Source: Opitutales bacterium (GTDB taxonomy: Bacteria > Verrucomicrobiota > Verrucomicrobiia > Opitutales > Seribacteraceae). Taken from it: a stretch of 41,079 bases of DNA. Of this stretch, positions 25,474 through 34,121 are shown piece by piece (positions within the stretch are counted from its first letter, which is position 1; each line of letters starts with the position of its first letter). The translations under genes and the position numbers were made by a program. The notes under the pieces are model-generated. The model did no database searches. It saw only the letters and a list, made by a program, of their open reading frames with translations, and was not told where the DNA came from. Where the stretch lies: assembly GCA_028045305.1 (NCBI GenBank), contig JAOFTV010000018.1, forward strand, positions 1-41,079, given 5' to 3'.

Positions 25474-26718
25474 ATGCTATCTTTGGAATTGGCACTGCGC
25501 TATGTGATTTCCCGCAAACGCCCGATGGCCATGAGTTTATTGGGCATAGTCTTTGGGATTTGCTTTTTTGTTCTTACCCAGGCTCAAACGGCTGGTTTTG
25601 AGGCTTTTTTTATCCGCACAATTCTTGGTACTAATAGTGCCCTACTTATCTCCGACCGTTTTCAAAACAGCGATGGAGTGGTTCATGAAATTGATGAAAA
25701 TGGACGGACCCGGTTCCTTTTCAATTCTCGTGAAGGTTCCCGCTATCGGGATGGTATCGATCACCCCGAAATGGTCCATTCTGCCTTATCAGATTACCCT
25801 GGCATTACAGGTGTGTCTGAGGTTTTGCGAGGGCATGGAGTTATGCATTCAATCAGTAACAAAAGTTCAGTAGAATTACATGGTATTCATTTGCATGATC
25901 ATCAAAAGGTTTCTGATATTGGGAAATATGTATCGCAAGGCTCAACCAACCGTTTTGCGACAGATCCAATGGGAGTCCTTATCGGATCAAGAATTTTTCT
26001 GAAACTAGGAATTCAAATTGGTGATCGTGTATCTTTAAGTGGGGGGAATGAAAATATTCAACTTCGTGTATCGGGAGTTTTTGAATCGGGTGTAAATGAA
26101 ATTGATAAGAACCGAATTTATTTACATCTGAAAACTGCTAGGTCTTTTCTCAATCGTCCATTTGGTGGAGCGGTTTTTCAGGTTTCTTTAGAAGATCCAG
26201 GCAACGCCCCTGCGATAGCTGATCAAATGCAATCCTTCTTGAACCATCGAGTAGTAAGTTGGCAAGAAAGAGAGCAGGTCTGGTTGGATGTTTTTAAGGC
26301 CTTACGTTTGTCATCAGCAATTACAGTTTCTACTATTCTCCTACTTTCTGGCCTGGGAATTTTTAATGTTTTCGCGATTATGGTAATTGAAAAGAAGCGC
26401 GATATCGCAATTTTACGCTCTATGGGATTTACCCAAAGTGATGTATCTTCAATTTTTTTGTGGCAAGGTGTAATCGTTCTTATTCTCGGAATTATACTTG
26501 GTTCATTACTTGGTATTTTATCCACATATGGGGTGTCTCAATTACCGTTGAGGATTCGGGGAATTTTTTCTACCGACAGTTTTGTGGTTCATTGGGATCC
26601 ATGGCACTACATCTGGGCTGCTCTGATCTCTACAATTTTCGTGACTGTGGCAACCTGGATTCCTGCCCGTAGAGCTTCTAAGATTGAACCGGCAAAAATC
26701 ATCAGAGAGACCAATTAA
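25474..26718 (+). CDS. FtsX/MacB-type ABC transporter permease
   Basis: A 414-residue inner membrane protein with the FtsX-superfamily topology. One helix lies near the N-terminus (~19-38, MAMSLLGIVFGICFFVLTQ), followed by a large periplasmic domain (~45-270) and three helices at the C-terminus. The cytoplasmic coupling motif EKKRDIAILRSMGFTQSDV and the closing WIPARRASKIEPAKIIRE are diagnostic of the LolC/MacB/DevC-type permeases. It pairs with the ATPase 10 bp downstream and the adaptor 20 bp upstream. The whole set resembles DevBCA or MacAB-TolC exporters, where the ATPase is a separate protein as here. Confidence 0.88.
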   Translation: MLSLELALRYVISRKRPMAMSLLGIVFGICFFVLTQAQTAGFEAFFIRTILGTNSALLISDRFQNSDGVVHEIDENGRTRFLFNSREGSRYRDGIDHPEMVHSALSDYPGITGVSEVLRGHGVMHSISNKSSVELHGIHLHDHQKVSDIGKYVSQGSTNRFATDPMGVLIGSRIFLKLGIQIGDRVSLSGGNENIQLRVSGVFESGVNEIDKNRIYLHLKTARSFLNRPFGGAVFQVSLEDPGNAPAIADQMQSFLNHRVVSWQEREQVWLDVFKALRLSSAITVSTILLLSGLGIFNVFAIMVIEKKRDIAILRSMGFTQSDVSSIFLWQGVIVLILGIILGSLLGILSTYGVSQLPLRIRGIFSTDSFVVHWDPWHYIWAALISTIFVTVATWIPARRASKIEPAKIIRETN

Positions 26719-26728
26719 AAATTTATCT

Positions 26729-27406
26729 ATGTCTGTACCTATATTATGTGCACATAATTTATTTTATGATTTTGAGGAATCAGGTAACTCAGTACCTGTC
26801 CTAAGGGATCTTTCTTTGGATGTAAAACCTGGGCAAGTGACTTCTGTAGTAGGTCCATCCGGTTGTGGTAAAAGTACGCTGCTTTATCTTTTAGGCTTAT
26901 TGGATAAGCCGGAAAGTGGGGAAATTCTCCTTGAGAATAATTCAATGACGCAAGCAAGCGAACAAAAGAGGACAGAAATTCGAAATGAAAAGATCGGCTT
27001 TGTCTTTCAATTCCACTTCCTTATCAAGGAGCTAACGGTTTTAGAAAATGTTCGTCTTCCAATTCTGAAATCGGGAAAAAGTTTACAGTCGGCAAATGCC
27101 CAATCGGAAGAGATCTTAGAGAAATTAGGTTTGATTGATAAACTTAATCGGCCTGCTTTCAAACTTTCCGGGGGAGAACAGCAAAGAGTCGCGATTGCCC
27201 GGGCACTGTCCAACTCACCGAGAATACTATTAGCGGATGAACCAACCGGGAATCTGGACAGTTCTAATTCAGATGCTGTTTTTGAAATATTGAACGAGTT
27301 TGCCCATGAAGGGGGGATCACGGTTGTCATGGTTACTCACAACATGGACTTGGCCCAGAGGTCAGATGAAATTATCAGAATGATGGATGGTCGTATTGTT
27401 ACTTAA
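26729..27406 (+). CDS. ABC transporter ATPase of the LolD/MacB/DevA type
   Basis: A 225-residue ATPase with all motifs: Walker A GPSGCGKST (from residue 42), Q-loop FVFQFHFL, signature LSGGEQQRV (146-154), Walker B ILLADEPTGNLD and switch His in MVTHNMDLAQRSD. The RPAFKLSGGEQQR and EPTGNLDS context is that of the LolD/MacB subfamily. ATG 26729 is chosen, 10 bp after the permease stop; the in-frame extension upstream runs back into the permease gene. It energises the exporter encoded by the three preceding genes. Its end overlaps the convergent DnaJ-domain gene by 8 bp. Confidence 0.93.
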   Translation: MSVPILCAHNLFYDFEESGNSVPVLRDLSLDVKPGQVTSVVGPSGCGKSTLLYLLGLLDKPESGEILLENNSMTQASEQKRTEIRNEKIGFVFQFHFLIKELTVLENVRLPILKSGKSLQSANAQSEEILEKLGLIDKLNRPAFKLSGGEQQRVAIARALSNSPRILLADEPTGNLDSSNSDAVFEILNEFAHEGGITVVMVTHNMDLAQRSDEIIRMMDGRIVT

Positions 27407-28166
27407 ACCCTCTTGTTTTTCGAATTAATTGATAGGCTTCGTTTAGCAGAGATGCTTGCTCATTAGTAAAAACGATTAGTTCAGCAGGTAAGTTTTTCCC
27501 CATCAATTTATCTGGATGTAGCAGAGCCATTTTCTTTCGGTATTCTCCTTTAATCTCTGCATTCGTAGTAATTTCACTGACCCCCAGCATCCGGTATGCC
27601 CAATAATGATCATCAGATCGTTTGTTTTTAGGCGTATGAGAAGTTGGGACATATTCACCTTCTAACCATTTGCGAACAGTTCCTGTTGGTAATTTTAGGA
27701 GATTTTCTCCCATCAGCAGGCAGCGTAATTGAAGATCGCTTGGTTTTCCCTTCTCCGAACAGGCGATCTCATACATTCCTCCCAAAAAAGAGAGGCTCAT
27801 TGTTGAGTTCTCCCGCATTAGGTAAGAACTGTTTTTAAAATCCTCCCGGATTGAAGTGGAGCTGGTTTTTGCTTTTCGGAAAACTGATTTTGCAAAACTT
27901 TGTTGGCCTCCAGTTAATTTCATTCGGTCGATGAGAGATTGAACAGTATCAATCTCCTTTGAGGAAATTCCTCCATCTGCCTTTGCAATCTTGGCAGCAC
28001 AGCTAAAAAAATATGCATAGTAGTGGAGCAATGCTTTTTTTTCGTCATTGGGATAGGTTTTTTTTCCTTCGTCAAACCAATGTCCGATTGATGCACCGAT
28101 TATGCCACCAAGGGGACCACTCAAGAGACCAAAGCCAGAACCAACAATTTTTCCCCACCAATTCAA
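27399..28166 (-). CDS. TerB-DnaJ domain protein (DjlA-like co-chaperone)
   Basis: A 255-residue protein. The N-terminus has a Gly-rich hydrophobic segment (GSGFGLLSGPLGGIIGASIGHWFD) that could be a membrane anchor like that of DjlA. Residues ~40-165 form a helical TerB-like domain (AKIAKADGGISSKEIDTVQSLI). The C-terminus is a J domain (~188-255) with YWAYRMLGV, the invariant HPD in ALLHPDKLMG and a closing helix NEAYQLIRK. J proteins stimulate the ATPase of DnaK. The length and domain order match DjlA, though identity as an ortholog is not certain. Its stop lies inside the end of the exporter ATPase gene. Confidence 0.85.
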   Translation of the reverse strand: MNWWGKIVGSGFGLLSGPLGGIIGASIGHWFDEGKKTYPNDEKKALLHYYAYFFSCAAKIAKADGGISSKEIDTVQSLIDRMKLTGGQQSFAKSVFRKAKTSSTSIREDFKNSSYLMRENSTMSLSFLGGMYEIACSEKGKPSDLQLRCLLMGENLLKLPTGTVRKWLEGEYVPTSHTPKNKRSDDHYWAYRMLGVSEITTNAEIKGEYRKKMALLHPDKLMGKNLPAELIVFTNEQASLLNEAYQLIRKTRGFK

Positions 28167-28193
28167 TTTAACAGTAGGTTGACAAAAGGTGAA

Positions 28194-28649
28194 TTAACGC
28201 TGTCTGTAAGTGTCAGGATTGGGGCCAACTGGATTACCAGTATTAGGAACTACCTGTACACAACGATCGTCCCACAATTCGATCATATCCATATCTTTGG
28301 CATTCGTAACTTCCAACTGTGGAAGGTTATGTTTTTCCAACCAAGCTAAAATAGGTGGAATAGCCAATTCTGGGTTTTGAGCACGAGCGGTTACAATTTT
28401 TACCCGATAGCCAAGTTCAATCCAGATTTTTAACCTTTTTACCATTTGGGGAACCGGTTTGCCAATATGGTCAAAACCTTGCCACGCGTCGGCTTCGGCA
28501 AGTGTGCCATCCAAATCTACTCCTATCCATTGTCTGGACTCAGCTTCTCCTCCGTATTGATTCATGTCAGTAAGGGGCAAGCCACGTGCGTGTGGCACCC
28601 GCACTTCAAGTTTCTTACTTGAGAATGCTTGCTTAAAAAAACGAAACAT
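28194..28649 (-). CDS. Small HAD-superfamily-like hydrolase
   Basis: The 151-residue protein has a HAD motif I, GVDLDGTLAE (Asp45, Asp47), a Thr/Ser motif II in VKIVTARAQNPE, and DDR near the end (ELWDDRC) in the place of motif IV. It is a capless, minimal HAD fold similar to small uncharacterised phosphatase-like proteins. The substrate is unknown. The start is ambiguous. ATG 28649 lies only 2 bp from the start of the divergent M50-like gene; ATG 28565 would remove a 28-residue leader without touching the fold and would leave room for promoters. Confidence 0.75.
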   Translation of the reverse strand: MFRFFKQAFSSKKLEVRVPHARGLPLTDMNQYGGEAESRQWIGVDLDGTLAEADAWQGFDHIGKPVPQMVKRLKIWIELGYRVKIVTARAQNPELAIPPILAWLEKHNLPQLEVTNAKDMDMIELWDDRCVQVVPNTGNPVGPNPDTYRQR

Positions 28650-28651
28650 AG

Positions 28652-29251
28652 ATGATTAATCAACAACATCAAACTCTGCATCAAGCCTCATTTGGCTTCA
28701 ACCCTTTTTCTCGTTATTTCATGCTTTCATTGGCTTCATTTGAATATTTCAGCATCCAGGGAGTTCCTTTTATTTTATTCGCATGGGTCGGTATGTGGGT
28801 CCTTCGACCTATTGCAACCCTGCTTCATGAATTGGGTCATGGAATCCTTGCCTGGGCACTTACCAATGATGAAGTAGCCGTCCGTGCCGGCAAGGTAAGC
28901 GGTAAACAGTTCAGGGTGAGTAAACGGTTTTCAATTGAGTTTTCTTTTCGAAATGGCCAGGAGGGATGTACCAAATATACAGAGGCTAAATCGTCTATTT
29001 TTTCCCGATTCTTAATCTTACTAGGTGGGCCGAGTGCATCTCTTTTTTTTATGGTACAATCTGGTTATTTACTGTTCTCTCAAAGCCTTAACCTATGGGT
29101 AGAATTACCGTTGATTAGCTGGTTTTGTTGCAATGCGCTTGGTTTCTTGCGGGCGGTAATACCTATGCGGCTTAAGGCTACTGAATCTTTTCCTGATGGC
29201 CCACCGAGCGACGGATTACAAATTTTTAAACTGTTTTTCCGGAAAAATTAG
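28652..29251 (+). CDS. M50-like membrane zinc metalloprotease family protein
   Basis: A 199-residue membrane protein with a zinc-binding HELGH (His59, Glu60, His63) inside a hydrophobic helix, PIATLLHELGHGILAWAL. A second helix contains LLGGPSASLFF and a third ends in CCNALGFLRAVIPM. A late SDG (PPSDGLQIFKLF) probably supplies the third zinc ligand, as the LDG/SDG motif does in site-2-protease-like families. The substrate is unknown; some members are not proven proteases. An internal ATG (28721) is an alternative start that would relieve the 2-bp spacing to the divergent HAD gene. Confidence 0.75.
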   Translation: MINQQHQTLHQASFGFNPFSRYFMLSLASFEYFSIQGVPFILFAWVGMWVLRPIATLLHELGHGILAWALTNDEVAVRAGKVSGKQFRVSKRFSIEFSFRNGQEGCTKYTEAKSSIFSRFLILLGGPSASLFFMVQSGYLLFSQSLNLWVELPLISWFCCNALGFLRAVIPMRLKATESFPDGPPSDGLQIFKLFFRKN

Positions 29252-29273
29252 GGAGAATCGGAGGGCGGACAAT

Positions 29274-31076
29274 TTATTCTGATTGGTTGTCAAAAAGGGT
29301 GCGGTATAACATGCAATTTTGGTAAACTTCTTCATGTGACCCATCCGCAATGATTTTACCACATTCCATAACAAGGATTCGATTGGCCAAACGAATCGAA
29401 CTAAAGCGATGTGCAATCATAATAGTGGTCTTTCCTTCGGTTAGCTTTTTCATGGCTTGATGGATTTTTTCTTCACTTTCGCTATCAAGAGCGGATGTTG
29501 CTTCGTCGAGCAGAAGGATAGGGGAGTTTCGATAAAAAGCTCTTGCTAAGGCAAGTCTTTGTAACTGTCCACCGGAAACCCGGCTGCCTTTTTCTCCAAT
29601 CTTCTGCTTACCTTTCAACTCCATGTCGGATACGAATTCCCAAGCATGAGCATTTATCAGTGCATCCTCAATCGTCCCAGTTGAGTGAATGGATTTTCCA
29701 AGACGAATGTTTTCCTCGATAGTATCGTCAAATAGAAAAGGTTTTTGAGGAACAATTGCGATCGCTTCTCTTAGCTCAACAAGCGAGAGTTTCCGGAAAT
29801 CCTTGCCATCGAGAAGTAAAATGCCAGCAGTTGGGTCATGCAGCCGGTTAAGCAATCCGGCAAAGGTTGTTTTCCCTGCTCCGCTTGGTCCCACTAAGGC
29901 AACAATCTCACCTGGGTTAATAGTTAGGTTTAGGCAATCAAGAGCTTTTAGATTCTTTTTATTAACTTCGTCTAGAATGGGGTATTGAAAGGATACTTCT
30001 TTAAATTTTATTTTTCCGCTGATTTTGTTTAGCGGGGTGGGGGATGGGGGATCAGTTATGCTTTCTTCGGCATGGAGGACTTCCTGTAATCTTTTAAGGG
30101 ATGCGAGACCTTGTTTAATAGTGTTGTGGATAGAACCTAGCTTCTTGATTGGCTCATAGGACATGTATAGAGCCACAATTACGGGAACAACTGCATCCAA
30201 ATGAATGGATTTTCGGGCAGCTTGGAAAATAGCTACCGATATTCCAGTGGCGGTGATGATTTCAATCAAGGGCGTGAGGATGTGGGAGTATTTGACGACT
30301 TTCATCCGGGCGATCAAAAAATTTTCAGATTGCTTCCGAAAGCGTTCAATTTCTCGACCTTGTAGATTAAGGGACCGGATTTCGGCAGGTCCTGACAGGT
30401 TTTCACTGAGAACCGAAGATAATCCGCCTGCACGTTGTTGTAAATTGAGTGCTTTTTTCATCAACAATGCACCGACCCTTCGAATGGGAAATACACACAG
30501 TGGAATGGCAACGAGGCATAGTAGAATAAAAGCCATGCCTTCTCGTTGGATTGCCATAACAGCGAGGGCGGTGATAGCTCCGATGAAAGTAATAGGCTGC
30601 CGGATTAAATCATTACTTACTGAAAGAACGGCGGATTGTAGCTGTGCAGTGTCTGCGGTGACACGGCTGAGCAAATCTCCAGATTTATGCTGTTGGAAAA
30701 ATGCAAGGGGAAGGCGTTGGATTTTTGCAAATACTTCGATTCGTATTTTTTCCAAAACTTTCATTCCGCAAAAGTTAATTAAGTACGAGTTAAAAAAGCT
30801 GCTTACTCCCCGAATGAAAAAGACTATGGGAAACCAGGAAACGTAAAAGAAAATCTCCCAGCTTGTTAAGCGAATGGCATCTTTCTCGGATGGAAAAATC
30901 TTGGGGAACACTTGGTCCGTCATAAAGGGCAAGCCGAAGCCGCTGGAAATTCCATAAATTGCCCCAAAAAAGAGAGCCCCTGTGAAGGCGACCCAGTATG
31001 GTTTCAGGTATAAAAAATAAGGAAGCAAGCTAGAGATCTTGGGGTAATCTGAAGGGGCTTGCGGGTTATTGTTCAT
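29274..31076 (-). CDS. MsbA-like ABC exporter (fused TMD-NBD)
   Basis: A 600-residue type IV ABC exporter half-transporter. The N-terminal membrane domain has six helices (~25-330, including the coupling segment RLPLAFFQQHKSGDLLSRVTAD). The C-terminal ATPase domain (~355-595) has Walker A GPSGAGKTT, signature RVSGGQLQRLALARAF, Walker B ILLLDEATSALD and H-loop IAHRFSS. The subtype resembles MsbA, the lipid A core flippase, but sequence alone does not separate it from other multidrug or lipid exporters. It ends 19 bp downstream of malQ's stop region in the same direction, so it is probably transcribed behind lepA-lepB-malQ. Confidence 0.9.
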   Translation of the reverse strand: MNNNPQAPSDYPKISSLLPYFLYLKPYWVAFTGALFFGAIYGISSGFGLPFMTDQVFPKIFPSEKDAIRLTSWEIFFYVSWFPIVFFIRGVSSFFNSYLINFCGMKVLEKIRIEVFAKIQRLPLAFFQQHKSGDLLSRVTADTAQLQSAVLSVSNDLIRQPITFIGAITALAVMAIQREGMAFILLCLVAIPLCVFPIRRVGALLMKKALNLQQRAGGLSSVLSENLSGPAEIRSLNLQGREIERFRKQSENFLIARMKVVKYSHILTPLIEIITATGISVAIFQAARKSIHLDAVVPVIVALYMSYEPIKKLGSIHNTIKQGLASLKRLQEVLHAEESITDPPSPTPLNKISGKIKFKEVSFQYPILDEVNKKNLKALDCLNLTINPGEIVALVGPSGAGKTTFAGLLNRLHDPTAGILLLDGKDFRKLSLVELREAIAIVPQKPFLFDDTIEENIRLGKSIHSTGTIEDALINAHAWEFVSDMELKGKQKIGEKGSRVSGGQLQRLALARAFYRNSPILLLDEATSALDSESEEKIHQAMKKLTEGKTTIMIAHRFSSIRLANRILVMECGKIIADGSHEEVYQNCMLYRTLFDNQSE

Positions 31077-31095
31077 GAAATTTATGCAGGATTTA

Positions 31096-32655
31096 CTATC
31101 CTAGCTTTTCGCTGAACCTATCTGCAAGCATAGCTTGTTCTTTAAGATAATTTGCAGATTGGCTCCGAAGGTTTGAGAATTGATCCCCGGTCATTCTCCA
31201 ATTCCAGTTTCCGCAAGGTTCTCCCGGTGTATTAAAGCGGGCATCTTTGCCTAGGGACAACAAGTCCTGTGCAAGTACGATAACAAGCTGGGAGACGCTA
31301 CGGTAGGCATGCCTGAGCATATCCCAGCCAGGAGTAGAGCCATCAATGTTAAGGTAGCTCCTGAAAAAGGAACGGGTAGTTTCATCGGTCGAATGATACC
31401 AACCGCAGGATGTGTCATTGTCATGGGTACCGGTATAAAGAACGAGGTCCTTTGATAAATTATGTGGTAGATAGAGGTTTTGTGGATTTCCATCGAATGC
31501 AAATTGAAGAACAGCCATTCCGGGCAACCCTGCTGAAGTTCTTAAGTCTCGCACCCCTTTGCTAATGTCGCCCAAATCTTCAGCAAGAAAGGGCAGGTGA
31601 GGGAATGCTTCTGTTATGATTTCCCAGAACTTTAGCCCTGGTCCTTTTTCCCATGTCCCTTTTTTTGCATCTTTTGATCCCTGTGGAATCGACCAATAAT
31701 CATGAAAGCCCCGAAAGTGATCAATTCTTACAATTTCAAAAAGTTCCAATTGATCCCGAATTCTTTTGATCCACCAGTCGTAGCCATCGGCACGCATTTC
31801 CCCCCAATTATAAAGAGGATTTCCCCATAATTGGCCGGATTCATTGAAGTAATCTGGGGGTACACCGGCAACAGCCTGGAAAATACCATCCTTATTGGTT
31901 TGAAAAAGTTCACGGTTCCACCATGTGTCCGAGGAGTCCGGAGCAACATAAATGGGCAGGTCTCCAATAAGAGATATTCTTTTGGACTTTGCATATTGGT
32001 GGAGTTTATTCCACTGAGAGCGAAAGATGAATTGCAGGAAGATGTGAAAATTATACTCCTCAGACAATGTTTGAGGAAGCGGAGATCTTGAAGCATTTTT
32101 ATCAGCCTCATTCCATAACCACCAGGGGTTTAGATCATTTTTGGTCTTGAGGGTTTGATACTTGGCAAATGGTTCCAGCCAACTTGAATGCAATTCTTTA
32201 AAATCATCTAGATTTCCGTATTCGTTTTCCAAAGGATTTGGGTCTTGGAGGTATTTCCTGAGAGCAAGTCGCATGATTGGAAAAAATGCCTCCCACAGAG
32301 ACCCGTAATCGACTTGATCAGGAGAAAAATGATTTAATGGAGTTAAATCCTCATTGGTTAGGTATCCTAAGGAGACGAGCGCTTCCAAATCTATAAAATA
32401 TGGATTTCCTGCAGAGGAAGAAAACACCTGGTAGGGCGAATCTCCAAAGCCTGTAGGTCCGACTGGACACATTTGCCAATAGGAAAAACCTGCATCGGAT
32501 AAGAAATCGACCCACTGGCGTGCTGATTTCCCTAAGCAACCAATGCCATGTCCACCCGGTAATGAACTTGGATGCAAATGTACACCAGCAGCTCGTTTAT
32601 TTAACCATCCAGGTAACTTTGTTACGGAGGGCACTGAAGAACCCTTATTAGACAT
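31096..32655 (-). CDS. malQ: 4-alpha-glucanotransferase MalQ
   Basis: A GH77 disproportionating enzyme of 519 residues that transfers alpha-1,4-glucan segments between maltodextrins. Family hallmarks are present: AAGVHLHPSSLPGGHGIG, GFSYWQMCPVGPTGFGDSPYQ, GDLPIYVAPDSSDTW, the nucleophile region VRIDHFRGF, the acid/base region FLAEDLGDI and the third carboxylate in YTGTHDNDT. The length is normal. It works with the debranching enzyme at 3311-5611 in glycogen/maltodextrin breakdown. It lies 17 bp downstream of lepB on the same strand. Confidence 0.96.
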   Translation of the reverse strand: MSNKGSSVPSVTKLPGWLNKRAAGVHLHPSSLPGGHGIGCLGKSARQWVDFLSDAGFSYWQMCPVGPTGFGDSPYQVFSSSAGNPYFIDLEALVSLGYLTNEDLTPLNHFSPDQVDYGSLWEAFFPIMRLALRKYLQDPNPLENEYGNLDDFKELHSSWLEPFAKYQTLKTKNDLNPWWLWNEADKNASRSPLPQTLSEEYNFHIFLQFIFRSQWNKLHQYAKSKRISLIGDLPIYVAPDSSDTWWNRELFQTNKDGIFQAVAGVPPDYFNESGQLWGNPLYNWGEMRADGYDWWIKRIRDQLELFEIVRIDHFRGFHDYWSIPQGSKDAKKGTWEKGPGLKFWEIITEAFPHLPFLAEDLGDISKGVRDLRTSAGLPGMAVLQFAFDGNPQNLYLPHNLSKDLVLYTGTHDNDTSCGWYHSTDETTRSFFRSYLNIDGSTPGWDMLRHAYRSVSQLVIVLAQDLLSLGKDARFNTPGEPCGNWNWRMTGDQFSNLRSQSANYLKEQAMLADRFSEKLG

Positions 32656-32672
32656 AATGTATATTGTGCGAA

Positions 32673-34064
32673 CTATTTACTTGGTCCCCAGCGTTTAGTA
32701 AATGGATAATAAACGAACAAGGCACGGCCCACTAATTCATGTTCTGGAACAAATCCCCAAGCTCTACCGTCAAGGCTATCAGTGGAATTATCGCCCATGG
32801 CCAGGTAACCATTGATTCCAGTTGGATTGTCAGGATCGTTTTTGTGAGGAACTTTTAAAATGGATCGGTTAGCAAGAAGTCCCTCGGCACGATAGCCGGG
32901 ATAATCTGCAAGAAGTTGATCGCCGGCAGACTCTGCAAAGTATTCAGTTTGCCTACGGTTTTCATCAAATGCGCTGGAACCGTCGATATTTTTATCATTG
33001 CGGTATAATATACCGGGTACGCCTTTTCGTACATCGGTTCCATTTGTGAAGATAGACTTGGGCACACGCATTTCTAATTGGTCTCCAGGTTCGCCAACCA
33101 ATCGCTTGATGTAATACTTGTCTTCACCAATTTGAGAAAAACTTTTTGTTCCTAGCTCATAGTTAAACCGATCAATACTTTCTGTTCTAAAAACAATTGG
33201 ATCTCCGACTTTTGGGGTAATAAAGTTGTAACTCATACGGTCCACAAACAAAGCATCCCCAAGCAAAACATCAAAGGCCAAAGGAATATCCCCTTTGGAA
33301 AATTTCTTTTCTGTAAGTTTTAATCTACCACGACTAAGGGATTCATCCTGAGGGATAATCATAGGCAGATCGCGAAGGCTTTCTATTCCTGCAAATTTTT
33401 TGGACAATAATTCGTCCATGTCAAATTCTGCCGGAACTTTAATCGAATGCTCTTTGCCTCCAATTTCAAAGACATATTCTCGAACCATTGTGGGGATAAT
33501 AAAAAATCGCCCATTAGGGAAATTTGCCTGTACATAGCGGTGACTCGACCCATTTTGAAGAACTAAGTACAAGGTACCTGAAGATTCTGCCTCCATTCGG
33601 TAATGAGATGCACCAAGCAGAAGTTTATCCGCTCCTCTCTCAAGAAGGTTTGGTGGCTCTTCTTCATAAATATGAGGAGTCATTCCGTAGAATGAAGGAA
33701 ACATCGAATTTGTAGGAATAATAAAAGGTTGCACAAAAAAGCTACGGATTCCCAAAATAACGATCGCTGCGACCAGGAACATTTCTACATTTTCTACCCA
33801 ATTTTTCTTGTGGTAATATGAACCGCCAGATTTACGCAGTGCTTCATCTAGAATTCGTGCCTTTTTTTCGAGTTCCTGAGAACTTATGTCTTTTGCCTTT
33901 AGAGCGTCTCGTAATCCGTGGTTAGCAATCTGCAGGGCTCTTTCTTCAATTGGAGGCAATCGATCGTTTCGGTAAAACCAAACCTTCAAGCCAATACGCA
34001 GAAGTTCCTTAGCTCCTTTGCGCTCTCTACGGTTTGCTTTACGTACTTGGTTGGAAACGGTCAT
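32673..34064 (-). CDS. lepB: Signal peptidase I LepB with large insertion
   Basis: LepB cleaves signal peptides from exported proteins at the outer face of the inner membrane. The 463-residue product has one clear membrane helix (~92-110) after a cytosolic N-terminal helical region (~1-85). Catalytic Ser120 is in PTNSMFPS and the general base Lys320 is in YYIKRLVGEPGD. The box E segment GYLAMGDNSTDSLDGRAWG is intact. Between Ser120 and the strand DALFVDRMSYNF lies an extra ~140 residues (~130-268) absent from E. coli LepB, so Ser and Lys are 200 residues apart rather than about 55. It sits 57 bp downstream of lepA, the classic lepA-lepB pairing. Confidence 0.93.
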   Translation of the reverse strand: MTVSNQVRKANRRERKGAKELLRIGLKVWFYRNDRLPPIEERALQIANHGLRDALKAKDISSQELEKKARILDEALRKSGGSYYHKKNWVENVEMFLVAAIVILGIRSFFVQPFIIPTNSMFPSFYGMTPHIYEEEPPNLLERGADKLLLGASHYRMEAESSGTLYLVLQNGSSHRYVQANFPNGRFFIIPTMVREYVFEIGGKEHSIKVPAEFDMDELLSKKFAGIESLRDLPMIIPQDESLSRGRLKLTEKKFSKGDIPLAFDVLLGDALFVDRMSYNFITPKVGDPIVFRTESIDRFNYELGTKSFSQIGEDKYYIKRLVGEPGDQLEMRVPKSIFTNGTDVRKGVPGILYRNDKNIDGSSAFDENRRQTEYFAESAGDQLLADYPGYRAEGLLANRSILKVPHKNDPDNPTGINGYLAMGDNSTDSLDGRAWGFVPEHELVGRALFVYYPFTKRWGPSK

Positions 34065-34121
34065 AAACTCTTAGGAATAAAAAATTTTAAATATTTACAG
34101 TATGGAAAAATGAGGATCGGA

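Noticed and set aside
30205-30846. 213-residue plus-strand frame inside the MsbA-like gene
   Set aside because: Antisense shadow; Arg/Ser/Cys-rich composition typical of the complement of a membrane-domain coding region.
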